Source of the DNA: Sclerurus mexicanus
Lineage: Eukaryota > Chordata > Aves > Passeriformes > Furnariidae
Assembly (NCBI GenBank): GCA_013396755.1
Contig: VWZF01007071.1
Coordinates: 256,502 to 320,501, forward strand
Direction: 5' to 3'
DNA length: 64,000 bases
Positions 35,401 through 45,165 of this stretch are shown piece after piece. Under the pieces are notes generated by a model. That model did no database searches, was not told the origin of the DNA, and saw only the letters and a list, made by a program, of their open reading frames with translations. Numbering within the stretch: position 1 is the first letter of the stretch; each line of letters begins with the position of its first letter. A program made the position numbers and the translations under genes.

Positions 35401-37494
35401 AACTTAAAATCGAGGCTCCACTTTGCCAATTCTAGGCAGGGATTTGAAAACTAGCATCCAATGCCCTGACTCAAGGGTAACTGTGGGACAACTGCAATTC
35501 TGAGCACAGTTCCTGTCTTTTTACAGGTTCTTTCTTTGTAATGACTTGATTTCCTTCCTGTGCGGAACAGTCAAATAAATGGCTTTAAGGATTATAAATT
35601 CTTAGCCAAAAAAGAAATTGAACTGTCAGAATTGAAAGGCTTTAGTTTACAATCTGTCCTGAGCCAGAGTACAATAAAGCCTAATGGCAATCTTTTTCAG
35701 AACATACCTTCATTTGTTTTTCTTCCTCTTCTAAGAGTCTCAGTCTTTTGCATTCCATCGCCTTGTGCTGAATGCTATCCTTGGTGAGTGGGTTGTAGTT
35801 ATTATGTCCAGGCAGTAGGCGAAAATAGCGGTTCTTTTCTGCATCGTAATAAAATCCCGGCAGTTCTTGGAGGGCAGGGGGAGAAAAAGTGACAAAATCA
35901 GACGGATAACTAAGTTTGTTTATTGCCCTTTGATATTCCAAGTCTTCATGTCAGTGCCAGTCATGAGACCCAAAGCTCTTGCTCCCAACAGGTCCCAAGC
36001 ACCATACACAGAGTAGGAACAGACGAGCCACTTACAGGACAAAAAAAGACTATAATTTTCAAATGCAGTGCTGTTACACAGGTACTGAAGGGATATGACC
36101 ACTGAGGAAATTAAGACAGATCAGAAAAGCAGAAAAGAAAGATTATGTTGCAGAACAAAAATGGTCTTTCTTAATAAATCAATCACAAGGGGACATTCTT
36201 AGTTAAAAAACTAGGTACGGCAGTTTTAAACAACAGCAAAAAAATTGACAATGAGGTATCACACAAACCAAAATAAAGTTATTCGCTTCCCAGAACAAGA
36301 CACTTTTTCTTCAACACATAGGAGAGATTTAAATATAATCGAGTACATTTGGCTCCCTGCCAAAGGATAAATTGGGATGAGAAACATTCAATTTTAGTGC
36401 TTTACTCTACGGGTGAACTCAGAGGCAGATAGGTAAAATACTTTGACAGATTCATAATGGTACATTGTCTCAAGACAGATTTTATTCAGAAGAGGCAATT
36501 GTTAATATTTCATTTCAAGAGTTTTTATTTAAAACTTTATCTACTACCAGAAATTTCATTTTAAGTAGCCTCTTCTTGCTGCTGTTTACAATTCAGCTCC
36601 TTGCCCCCATCTTTTACGTTTAATGACCAAAAACTTACTCAGGTCAGGAAAAATGAAAAATTAGTCAATGGATCACTAAAGTTCATAAAAGCACACTACA
36701 TTTAGTATACAAAATCTAATTACACAGCAATAAACACCTTGCAAGATACATCTAACACACTCACAATATGAAATAGTGATACACAAAAACCATGTCTTTA
36801 AACTCTGGTTTTGTTTCAGACATATTCAGAAAAATATATCTGTTCACACAGGCTTAGCCTTTTTTTTTGTATAATGATTTGGGAAACCAGAACATAAATG
36901 GGACATCTTTCTCAACAGCATTGCTACTTCATCATTTGCTGTTAGTGAACAAATATTTAGCCAGAGTGTATTTCTCACAGACTACAAAATACACTGAAGG
37001 CGTAGAGACAGATGATTCCCCAAAGTGGTGTGTTGTTATGCCTTTCAAAAAGAGTGAATAACTGGATACAAGTAGCAATTTTTATACGCTTTCCTATTTT
37101 ATTTGATTCCTTAGTAGTTAATTTTCTTCCCAAAGTGGCATTTCCGGAGGGAGAAACAGAATTTTATTTTTTCCGGCTTACATCAGCTTGGCTAAGCACA
37201 CATTTTCAAACATGAGAAGCACTTGTGGGCCTGAAAGTGATTTGGGCCCGTTCTCCAGATTCTCACTTACTCTATCTTTTTATATCATCTGATGTTATTT
37301 TCCTGTAACACCAGACTAGTAATGTAGCTACTACTATTTTTTTCATACAATCAGCATATGGAACCCGATTTTTTACCTGTAAACACCATCTCTTACCTGG
37401 TACTACAGAGGTCTGTGTAGAACTGGATGAAGAAGGATCTCCACTGCTGCTGGGACCTGCAGTCACTGGGGTCTGTGGCTCCTCCTGTGTCAGA
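26240..37494 (-). CDS. DCAF4: DCAF4 (WDR21A), twelve coding exons, start codon exon not found
   Basis: DDB1- and CUL4-associated factor 4, a WD40 substrate receptor of CRL4 ubiquitin ligases. Exons in transcript order: 37494-37397, 35865-35708, 34420-34338, 33693-33591, 32669-32526, 31876-31827, 30573-30491, 28887-28792, 28676-28579, 28287-28111, 27446-27332 and 26433-26240. They join in frame to 465 residues plus stop, against about 495 in human, so roughly 30-40 N-terminal residues are missing. Eleven of the encoded stretches align directly with the remembered human protein (for example ELPGFYYD, YFRLLPGHNN, CKYGIINL, AETPGCA, LLPASLF, LWDLRTTKC). LWDLR is a WDxR motif of the kind used by DCAFs to bind DDB1. 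One intron (31826-30574) looks U12-type. The first coding exon probably lies in or near the N gap. Confidence 0.95.
27332..27446 (-). CDS. DCAF4: DCAF4 exon: WD40 repeat with WDxR motif
   Basis: A 115-nt exon between AATTTGCAG and GTGGGTTG. It encodes IKLWDLRTTKCVKQYKGHHN and then EYAILPLHVNEEEG. LWDLR is the likely DDB1-contact motif. It ends in phase 1. Confidence 0.95.
27503..27955 (+). mobile_element. CR1 LINE 3' fragment inside a DCAF4 intron
   Basis: The + strand contains CR1 3' region marks in order: AGAGGGCCATGAAGATGATC, TTCAGCCTGGAGAAG, TATTAGGAAGCTCTTTA, TTCCTTCCAACCTACACACT and a terminal TTCTGTGATC. Sense orientation relative to the window, opposite to DCAF4. Confidence 0.9.
28111..28287 (-). 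CDS. DCAF4: DCAF4 exon: WD40 repeat
   Basis: A 177-nt exon (59 codons) between TTCTTCCAG and GTGTGGTT. It encodes LYNGCRSGEIFSIDVRQ, then a WD40-like stretch ending YLMAADMAGK. IDVR occupies the WDxR-like position of this blade. Confidence 0.94.
28579..28676 (-). CDS. DCAF4: DCAF4 exon
   Basis: A 98-nt exon between TCTTTAG and GTAGGGAG. It encodes LTRRVLVTNVVTGHRQTFGT and then SSDVLAQQFARQ. Confidence 0.93.
28792..28887 (-). CDS. DCAF4: DCAF4 exon
   Basis: A 96-nt exon between TCTTCTAG and GTGATCTC. It encodes DRPGMLCSFKISTAWSCAWC and then LNPQADNCFST, ending in phase 1. Confidence 0.93.
28888..30490 (-). other. DCAF4 intron, no further features seen
   Basis: GTAGGG...TCTAG intron of 1603 nt. 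Other DCAF4 introns longer than 300 nt (26434-27331, 27447-28110, 28288-28578, 31877-32525, 32670-33590, 33694-34337, 34421-35707, 35866-37396) also lack recognisable elements, apart from the CR1 copies listed separately. Confidence 0.75.
30491..30573 (-). CDS. DCAF4: DCAF4 exon after the putative U12 intron
   Basis: An 83-nt exon after CTTCAG with donor CCAGGTAGGG. It encodes KLCLMGIAETPGCASLLPAS and then LFSSTNP. The acceptor edge was set by frame and by the U12 branch site just upstream; CAG|C AAG adds one residue relative to the human protein as I remember it. Confidence 0.88.
30574..31826 (-). other. DCAF4: Putative U12-type AT-AG intron of DCAF4
   Basis: A 1253-nt intron on the - strand. 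Its donor ATATCCTTTT (31826-31817) matches the AT form of the U12 5' splice site. TTTTCCTTAAC (30591-30581) contains a perfect match to the U12 branch consensus TTCCTTAAC, with the branch adenosine 10 nt before the AG at 30574. All other introns of both genes begin GT and end AG. Confidence 0.75.
31827..31876 (-). CDS. DCAF4: DCAF4 exon ending at the putative U12 donor
   Basis: A 50-nt exon after TATCTGAAG. It encodes VNSVCWASLTHPDSHV plus two bases. The only donor that keeps the frame and scores well is ATATCCTTTT, directly after CATGTTTT. Confidence 0.85.
32526..32669 (-). CDS. DCAF4: DCAF4 exon
   Basis: A 144-nt exon (48 codons) between TTTTACAG and GTACTGTT. It encodes ADVACERIFTVNDVEHGG, CKYGIINLSGLG and DNLYFTNRK. 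Confidence 0.93.
33591..33693 (-). CDS. DCAF4: DCAF4 exon
   Basis: A 103-nt exon between TTTTACAG and GTATGTTA. It encodes LVHELKVNCMQRRKIEIHSP and then NNFKIIV, matching human HLAHELRLSCMERKKVQIRS. It starts in phase 2 and ends in phase 0. Confidence 0.9.
34338..34420 (-). CDS. DCAF4: DCAF4 exon
   Basis: An 83-nt exon between CTCTTCCAG and GTACAGTG. It encodes KTTRAGLNSSVLLQKRQLGL and then LSSTSYC, matching human [20 protein letters not shown] in pattern. It ends in phase 2. Confidence 0.88.
34863..34921 (+). mobile_element. Short CR1 3' end in a DCAF4 intron
   Basis: GGTTGGAACTAGATGATCTT, then TAAGGTCCCTTCCAACCCA and an ATTCTATGGTTC end, the canonical CR1 3' terminus. Only about 60 bp remain. 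Confidence 0.85.
35708..35865 (-). CDS. DCAF4: DCAF4 exon: conserved N-terminal motif
   Basis: A 158-nt exon between CCCTCCAAG and GTATGTTC. It encodes ELPGFYYDAEKNRYFRLLPG, then HNNYNPLTKDSI and a charged helix ending LLEEEEKQMK. Very close to human. Confidence 0.94.
37397..37494 (-). CDS. DCAF4: DCAF4 first visible coding exon: Ser-rich N-terminal segment
   Basis: A 98-nt exon between acceptor TTTTTTCAG and donor CCAGGTAAGAG. In the frame set by the next exon it reads LTQEEPQTPVTAGP and then a serine-rich run ending STQTSVVP. It starts with one base of a split codon and contains no ATG, so at least one coding exon must precede it. Confidence 0.85.
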
Positions 37495-38942
37495 CTGAAA
37501 AAACAGCATTGCCTTCAAGACAGGCTCACAACTGTTCTACACGTTTCCCACAAAGAATCTAGGAAGCAGATTGTTATTGAAATTAATGGAGTACCATTTT
37601 GCAGTGCTGTGATAAGCACACTCTGCACATCACCATATATTAAACTGTGAAAATCGAATGCGGAAAATATTAATCTCAAAAGAACATTAGAGATACAAGC
37701 ATCCCAAAAGCCTTAAATTACTTTCTAAAACATTAGAGGGGGCTGTTGATTCTGCAAGTGCCTTTAATTCTTTCCAGCAAAAGATTAACTGGGCAATTTT
37801 ACATTAAATGAACAGCCCACTCCTGAAAGCCTGCAGTCTCACAGCATAAAGTGAGACAGTGTGGGCAAAACACTGATGTTGCATCAAAAGTATTTTGCCA
37901 TTCTCTTCATAACAAGAATTTCACTGATGAGGTTCAGAAACATTCAAAATAAACAACGGTTTAATTAAAACTCTCAGAAAGAAAAGCCTCTGCTTTGCTA
38001 ATAACCATTGAAGTCGATGGGGTAACTACAGCTTTCCTCTTTTTGATGCAATATAAACGATATATATACTCAGTACTGATGAGCAAAATTCCACTGGGAT
38101 GTTTTCTGAATCACCTGTACAATTCTCACTTTTTAAGACAGATCTTGTTACACCCCATTTTAAAAAGCAGTAAGATGAAGATGTTTTGCGAAAGTCATAA
38201 TTTAGTGAAAACAAAATGAAAAAGAAATTTTAGTTGTAATACCAGCTCTACTGCTGTTTGATTGTACAGCTTTGAAAATAGTTAAAGAACATAACATATA
38301 CAAGGCGAAAAACACCCCAGATCAAACCCAAGTGCTTTAGAACTCTATGAAAATTCTTTTAGTTCTATACTCACTGAACTAGGGCCCGTTTGCATTTCTA
38401 ACTTTTCTTACACAAGTGGAACTAACGTGGCATATGTGTACGTGTCTCTTTCCCTAAAAATATGTTTAAAAAAAAAAAGCTTAGAACACTGAAGCAAAAG
38501 ATTGTTCTCTTTTAGTCCTGCAAGAGGCACTATTGAAAGAATACAAGAACCATAAAAACAGCTCAAACACAGGCAAGTGTAAGTTCTAAAGTATAAAATG
38601 CACTTTTCCGAGACAGTTTTCACGGCAGGTGATTATTCCTGAGATTTTGTTTCATTTTCCTGATCTGCTAGATGTGGCATTGTTACCGCATTTCTTAACA
38701 CGCTTTCAAACATTCAGGGAGATCCTTTAATGAGTTTTTATGCTAGTAGACACTCAGACATAAAATAAACGGGTAGGTAGAATGAAGTACTTACATTTTT
38801 CTCCCCCGAACAATGTTAGAATATTGATAAAGAGTTTAGGGGCGATCACGCACACCTGAAAGGACCACCTCACGGAACCACACAGCTTAAAGCGAACGTA
38901 CAGTTGGGAACACACAGCAAAAACCAAGGCAATTCCTCTCCC
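37495..38942 (-). other. Upstream DCAF4 intron and 5' region
   Basis: Contains no exon I can tie to the DCAF4 N-terminus. A strong donor on the - strand (AAAAAT|GTAAGTA, exon edge 38795) could end a 5' non-coding exon. Joined to 37494 in the required frame it has a TAA and no later ATG, so it cannot supply the start codon. Confidence 0.5.
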
Positions 38943-38958
38943 CCTGGGGACGGCAGAT

Positions 38959-39273
38959 NNNNNNNNNNNNNNNNNNNNNNNNNNNNNNNNNNNNNNNNNN
39001 NNNNNNNNNNNNNNNNNNNNNNNNNNNNNNNNNNNNNNNNNNNNNNNNNNNNNNNNNNNNNNNNNNNNNNNNNNNNNNNNNNNNNNNNNNNNNNNNNNNN
39101 NNNNNNNNNNNNNNNNNNNNNNNNNNNNNNNNNNNNNNNNNNNNNNNNNNNNNNNNNNNNNNNNNNNNNNNNNNNNNNNNNNNNNNNNNNNNNNNNNNNN
39201 NNNNNNNNNNNNNNNNNNNNNNNNNNNNNNNNNNNNNNNNNNNNNNNNNNNNNNNNNNNNNNNNNNNNNNNNN
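38959..39273. other. Assembly gap (315 N)
   Basis: A continuous run of N inside the GC-rich promoter block. The DCAF4 transcription start and possibly its first coding exon may be hidden here. Translations that run through this gap have no meaning. Confidence 0.99.
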
Positions 39274-39361
39274 CGGGCCGGCGCGTGCGCCGCGCGGGGG
39301 GCGGGGCCAGGCGGGGCGGTGCGCGGTGCGCCGGGAGCGCTGAGGGGGCTGCGGAGGCGGC

Positions 39362-39394
39362 TGTGGGGCGGGTGTGGGGCGGGTGTGGGGCAGG
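39362..39394 (+). repeat. Three 11-bp GC-box tandem units
   Basis: TGTGGGGCGGG at 39362-39372 and 39373-39383 is exact, and 39384-39394 has one change (TGTGGGGCAGG). Each exact unit carries an Sp1/KLF-type GC box. Confidence 0.85.
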
Positions 39395-40482
39395 GCTTTG
39401 GGGCAAAAAAGGGGCGCTGACACAGTGCGGAGGCGGCGCGGGGCAGAGAAGGGGCAGCCTGGGGGCGGCTGACGCGCTGTGAGAGGTAGGGGTACCGCTG
39501 CTGCTTTCTCTGCGTCCCCGCGTGCCTTCCTCCGTCTTTGGGCAGCTGTCAGGAGCGCAGAGGTGCTCTCTCTAAAGCGACAGTCCTGGCTGAGGCCTCT
39601 AGGCGCTTAACTTCTTTTATTGTTGTTTGTTTTTTAAGGGCAGCAGGCAGCTGGATGGCGGTGCTGAGCACGAGTGCCGGGGAGCTGTGTGGCCGCGCAG
39701 CGAACGGGCGAGGTGTGAGGGGAAAGTCTCGGCCCGAGCAGCACAGGGCAGGACTGGGAACTGCCCTCTCTTTGCAGCCAGCGTGGTGAACCCCTTCCCT
39801 TCTTAATCGTTGCCTAAAGGCGCCCCGAAGCTGTTCTTGTACAGTGGCTTTCCTCCTCCCCTTCCTGTCCATGCAGCGTGTCGCAGTTGAAAAAATTAAA
39901 GCCAGTGTGGTAAAAATGTTCGTTCGTTTAAGGGATGGTTGAGGTTAAAACAAAAACACGACCTACAGTTAACGAAAAAGTTGTGGGGGAACGGGCTTAG
40001 CCCTTTTGCCTCCAAAAAGATCATTTTTTCCCCCCCCTCACTTCAAAAACAGATTTAAAAAATGCTTTAAAAAAGCCTGGAAAACAGGCTTTAGATGTTT
40101 AGACTTTGCACTAGTTTTCTGTTACTTGGCAGAAAAGTAATTTTTGGGAGATAATATTTTCTGCTTCTCATTTGTATGGTCTATGCTTAAAGTTCAAAAT
40201 GCATAGAGTTAAAATATCCCAGAAAACGATTCATTTAAAGGTATGAATAACCAGAGAAATCACCCATGGCTTCCATAGATAGCTTGTGAACTCTATTTCT
40301 TTGTTTTTACAGGACAGCATGGTATACCACCATAGAGTTATACTACCAGCATGGTATAATTCTAAGTCATATTTTGTTGGTTAAGTCTGTTTCTCATAGT
40401 GGTTTAGATACTGATCTTTAGCTTCCACGAGGGAATTTTGAATTTTAATACAGCAACAGAGGAAAAGTTAAAACACTTATAG

Positions 40483-40530
40483 ACAGCTGCATTTTTTTTT
40501 AACAGCTGCATTTTTTTTTAGCAGCTGCAT
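40483..40530. repeat. 19-bp tandem repeat carrying E-boxes
   Basis: Unit ACAGCTGCA plus nine T and A at 40483-40501 and 40502-40520, then a partial third unit. CAGCTG occurs three times at 19-bp spacing. Confidence 0.9.
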
Positions 40531-41039
40531 CACAGTTTCTTTGAACTATTAAGTCGTTAATATTGTCACTGGTGTAGACTGAATTCAAAATGATGATTAA
40601 TTTAGTATTGGTACTTGATGATTTGTATGTAAATTTGCCACTCATACCCCTGTGGACAAGGTTCTAGGGAATGTTTTTTGCCTGGTGTTTGCTGGCTTTG
40701 GGTAATAATCCATAATGTCTAATGCTTTGCAGTAATCTTATACTCTGCTTCTTTCATTGGCTTTGTTTCATGTCTTCAGCTTCTGGTGCCAGTGAGGTTC
40801 TGTGACCAATATGCTGCTTGTAAGCTGCGGGATTCATTCTACTGAAATAGTTACATCAGGGAAGAAGTATATTTAATAATTTGTTTTCTCACTTGTATTG
40901 CAGATATTTGCTATCTATGCTGAAAAATCATAAAGAATAGACTGGAAGATATTTCAGAGATAACTGGTTTTCCATGTATGCATTTAAATAAAATGTACAA
41001 TAAAATTCTCCCATTCGCCCCTATATTGTTCCTTAACAA

Positions 41040-41465
41040 TTGTCTAACCTCTTCTTAAAGTGTTTTTGTTTGGTTTATTCTGATTATTTTATTTTCTCTC
41101 TCACTGAAGGGTTTTATGATGTGTTACTCAAATGCTTATTGCTGCAATTTAAAACCATTACTGCTATTCTTTCTGCCTTCTGTGGATATAGAAAACAATT
41201 TGTTACCTTGCTCTCTGCAAGTATATTCCATATTTGAAAATGTGAAAATGCTGTCCCTTTTGAATCTTTTCTTCTAGATTAAAGAGTGCCTAAGGAATGC
41301 CAGTTCATTAGGATATTATAAATGACAACTTTTAGCTTTGATTCTTACTTCCTTTTCGGAACCTTTCCACGGAGAACACATCTTCCCTTGAAGTGTGTTC
41401 CCAAAACTGGATATACCACTACTCAGCTGAGGCCTTCCCAGTGCTGAGTGTGTTTTGCAGGCTGT
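41040..41465 (-). mobile_element. Old, diverged CR1-like LINE fragment, antisense
   Basis: The segment near 41390-41460 (TTCCCAAAACTGGATATACC, then CAGCTGAGGCCTTCCCAGTG) has the pattern of the antisense CR1 3' region (cccagaactggac...gctgaggcct). The part to its left is more degraded but fits the same order. Boundaries are approximate. Confidence 0.5.
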
Positions 41466-42356
41466 ACTCATGTTGGAGTTGTAGGATGTCCTGCAGCTGC
41501 ACAGCAGTGTTAACTTTCATGAAGCTTATGGCGTAAAGGATGGAGGAGTTTGTTTGAGAACTGCTACGCGATCAGTTGTTTTCAGTCTGGGTTTGTGGAA
41601 TTGGCTGTGCTTGGGCTCATAGCAATTGGATGCTGCTCATCTCACAGTGGTTTCTGAGCAGGTCCAGGCCATCCTGCCCTGTGGAATGTACTCTGCCATC
41701 GTGTCCTCCATTTACCTTGGCTGTTTTTCTACTTCCTTGATTTGAGGGGCTGATTTTATACCTGTTTATACCAGTTCATGAAATACGTACATAACTTTAT
41801 CAATAACATTAGATTTTATGGTTCAAATGTAGGTTTAGGATTACCACAGTATAATAAGTTGCCTTTCAGCTAAACTGCGGTACCTGAGCCCGTGTTCATT
41901 CTTAGCAGTGGCATCTGAAAATTAAAATCAGTTTTTCTGCTAAGGCTTAAGATGTGGATTTTGTTTCATGCTTGCTGGGGATTAAACCTCTATTCTGTCA
42001 GTTAAAGCTTGGCTTACGTAAGGCAACTCATTAAGCTTTGGTTAAAGGAAAGTGTACCTAGGCCCTTGAATTACTCTGGGCTTATGCAGGGTAATCAAAA
42101 GCAGGATTTTGTCTGACAGTAAAATTTATCTTTGTTCTAATGCCACTGAAATAAAAGCAACTTAAGAGCCTATGTAACTTTTTTGTATGCTTACTCTGCA
42201 TTAAAAGCTGCAGTAGTCCTGCAGTAATAGTGTCAAAGCTCTTTGGTGCTTATGAATGTGAAAGTTGCTGTTTTCTTCTTAGTTCTCAGAGTATTCTGCT
42301 GTTCCTCAGGCTCTGCTATTGATACTGGAAGTCACATTTGGGCTCTCCTGCATAAG

Positions 42357-42565
42357 GATCATTTAGGTTGGAAAGGATCTTGAAGAAGATCAAGTGCAAC
42401 CATTAACCAAACACCGCCAAATCCACCACTAAACCATATCCCTCAGTGCACATCTATGTGCCTTTTAAATACCTCCAGTAATGGTGACTCCACTGCTTCC
42501 CTGGACAGTCAGATCCAATGCTTGACAACCCTTTCGGTGGGTATGGGGAAATTTTTTTTCAATCT
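42357..42565 (-). mobile_element. CR1 LINE 3' fragment, antisense
   Basis: The + strand reads GATCATTTAGGTTGGAAAGG, then CCACCACTAAACCATATCCC, TTTTAAATACCTCCAGTAAT and GACAACCCTTTCGGTGG, the reverse complement of a CR1 3' end. It is truncated at nearly the same point as the copy at 2067. Confidence 0.88.
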
Positions 42566-44334
42566 CAGTGAAGGAAGAAACTTCTGTAGAATTTAAGGAT
42601 TTAAGATGATGAATTATGACAGTTTGTATAACGCTTGCTGTGTTTATTCTGTATCTCTGTGTGTTTCACTTTTTTGCTTTTTCACCTTGTTTATTTTAAA
42701 TCTCGAACCCTCTAAGCAGTCCTGATGGTCTTGGAGGTGCAGCTGCCCTCAGGATCTGCTGCGTGGTGTAAAGACCGGCGTGGATCGGATCCGCCCCAGG
42801 AGAGGGCAGCAGTGCCCTTGCACAAAATCGCCGTGTCTTGGCTCTGTAGTCTTGTACTAAGTATCGATTTCCTATAAAATCAATTCTAAAAGCAGAGGGA
42901 CACCAATGAATCCCTTTGCAACATTACTTAAAAGTGTATTTATTTGTATTTATAGCTCTAAGGTCCAGGGACACTGATGTTGCATATTTTAGCCAGGCTT
43001 CTCTCCAAGTAAGAAGGTGGAGCTTGTTTCTCCTGATATCAGTTCTTCTACCCTGCAGATCAGAGGTCATAAAAAAAACAACCATGAGAAGTTGGCAAAT
43101 TAGACCAAACTTTCACAGTTTGCATTAGCAAAAAGTTTGTTTCATTGTGGTGATTAGTTGTTGTTGGGGGGATGTGTGTTTTGTTGGTGGTTTTTTATGT
43201 TTGTTGTTTGGAGTTTTTTTAATTTTTATTTTAATCCAGTACTTTTGACTGTCACTATGTCAAGGAGTGTGTGTCAAGTATGCTAATAAGTGAGTCCTAG
43301 AACATTTGTGGTAGGTTCTGTATATATGAGCTCTTAGTATTTTATATATATATGCTCTGACACTACATCTGCAGCCTTTTCCAGTCAGGTATCCTTAGGA
43401 GACACATGCTGGTCAAAACTTGAGTTTTTCTCACTGTTTTTTTTTAACAGAAGTGCTCAGATAAAATTTACTGAATATTCTGATGAGTAATGAATTAATC
43501 TTTTTTCTGTGGATCAGGAAGTGCTGGCACTGGTGGAGGGACTTTACGGCTTCTGATTATAATCAGAAGATTGACTGCAGAATATGCAGGTGTAAGTGGG
43601 TGCCAACAATTTACATGTTTTTCTGTATTGGTAGAAATGGAGCTGTGGTGTTATGGGTCTCCTTAGATAGGCTGGCACACTCCAGGAGATAGTCTCTGGT
43701 AAAAGTCCGTCTCTCAGACCTTCTGCTTGTCATGGTCCACCCTTTCGCATGGGAGGCACAGATGGCTGAGCTGTGTTTGCCACCTCAGTGATTCCGTGTT
43801 GTTTCCTGTGATTGCAGTAGCCCAGTACATGAAACAAAACAACTACAATCTCCAAAACAACAACAAAACAGAAAACCCAAACGTGAATCCTACTAGACAT
43901 TAAGGGAACAGTTGAAGGGAGACTCCTAATCCATGTACCAGAAACCTAGTGAGTGCAGACTGGCAGGTCTGATGGCTGCTCTTGCCAATTTGTTAGAGAA
44001 ATGCAAGTATTTATCACATGTGTTTCCTGTTGTCGCTTCTCGGGATATTAGAACCCAAGAATCCAAGGTATATCATTACTAGACAGCTGTACTTGTGTAT
44101 AAAATCTGCTATTGCAGGACAGGCATGGTCTTAGATATACAGAAAAGATGTACCAATACTTGCTAATTACTCTATTCTGTACAGTCAAAGTCAAATGACT
44201 GAAGTGATATGTTTACTGAGTTACTTTCTAGAGTGAGAAAACAGCACAGGATTGGGAATTCAGAAGATAAACCTCTCTACTCTGACGGTAACTCACTTCC
44301 ATTGTGCATACGTGGGTTTAATTTGAAATCAGAG

Positions 44335-45165
44335 GGTCCCAGTGTCCTGAGCTGGAGGACCATGGCTGTGAGAATAAACTCCCAGTTGATCGTGAACTTC
44401 TGTGGCTCCCTACAAATCTATGGGGCCTGATGGGATTCATCTGAGAATATTCAAAAGAGCTGACTGATGTCATCACAAGGCCTCTCTCAGTGATTATTGA
44501 ATGGTCTTGGGAATTTGGAGAGGTCCCAGTTAACTGGAAGATGGTTAACATTGTCCCAGTTTTCAAGCTGAATCTGAGTCAGCAGTGCCCTGGCAGGCAG
44601 GAGGGCCAACCGTGTCCTGGGGGGCATCAGGCACAGCATTGCCAGCCAGTCGAGGGAGGGGATTGTCTCGCTCTGCTCTGCACTGGGGCGGCCTCACCTG
44701 GGATATTGTGTGCAGTTTTGGGCATCACAATATAAAAAAATTATATAAAGCTATAAGAGACCATCCAAAGGTGGTGAAGGGCTATAGAAGGGAAGCCATA
44801 CGAGGAGTGGCTGAGGTCAGTTGGTCTGTTCAGCCTGGAGGAGACTGAGGGGAGACCCCACTGCAGTTACAACTTCCTCATGAGGGGAAGATGAGGGGCA
44901 GGCACTGATCTCTCTCTCTGGTAATAGGACCTGAGGGAATGGCCTGAAGTTGTGTCAGGGGAGGTTTAGGTTGGATATTAGGAAGAGGTTCTTCACCCAG
45001 GGGGTTGTTGGGCACTGGAACAGGCTCCCCAGGGAGGTGGTCACAATGCCAGGCTTTCAGGCACATGGTGTGATACTTGGGATGGCCCTGTGCAGAGCTG
45101 GGGATTGGACTTTGCTGATCCTTTTGCGTCCCTTCCAACTCAGAGTATTCTGTGATTCAGTGAAA
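44335..45165 (+). mobile_element. Internally deleted CR1 LINE with a reverse-transcriptase remnant
   Basis: The left part (44335-44570) translates in part as GEVPVNWKMVNIVPVFK, the conserved CR1 reverse-transcriptase block. At about 44570-44585 it jumps to the distal CR1 region (CAGTGCCCTGGCAGGCAGGA) and continues to a normal 3' end (CCCTTCCAACTCAGAGTATT, CTGTGATTC). An internal part of ORF2 is missing and the frame is interrupted, so the copy is dead. Confidence 0.88.

Larger units (their letters stand above)
38943..39500 (-). promoter_or_regulatory. DCAF4: DCAF4 CpG-island promoter, interrupted by an assembly gap
   Basis: Very GC- and CpG-rich sequence from 39274 to about 39480, directly upstream of DCAF4. 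It contains an NRF1-like core GCGCGTGCGC (39281-39290), GC boxes around 39298-39320 and three 11-bp TGTGGGGCGGG units (39362-39394). Bases 38959-39273 are N. TATA-less CpG promoters are normal for such housekeeping genes. Confidence 0.75.

Noticed and set aside
38795..38857. Candidate DCAF4 exon with acceptor CTTTCAG and donor AAAAAT|GTAAGTA
   Set aside because: In the frame required by the next coding exon it has a TAA and no later ATG. It could still be a 5' non-coding exon, but it is not supported as coding.
38870..39482. Long frames of 178-192 codons on both strands
   Set aside because: Most of their length is the N gap, so the open frame is an artefact.
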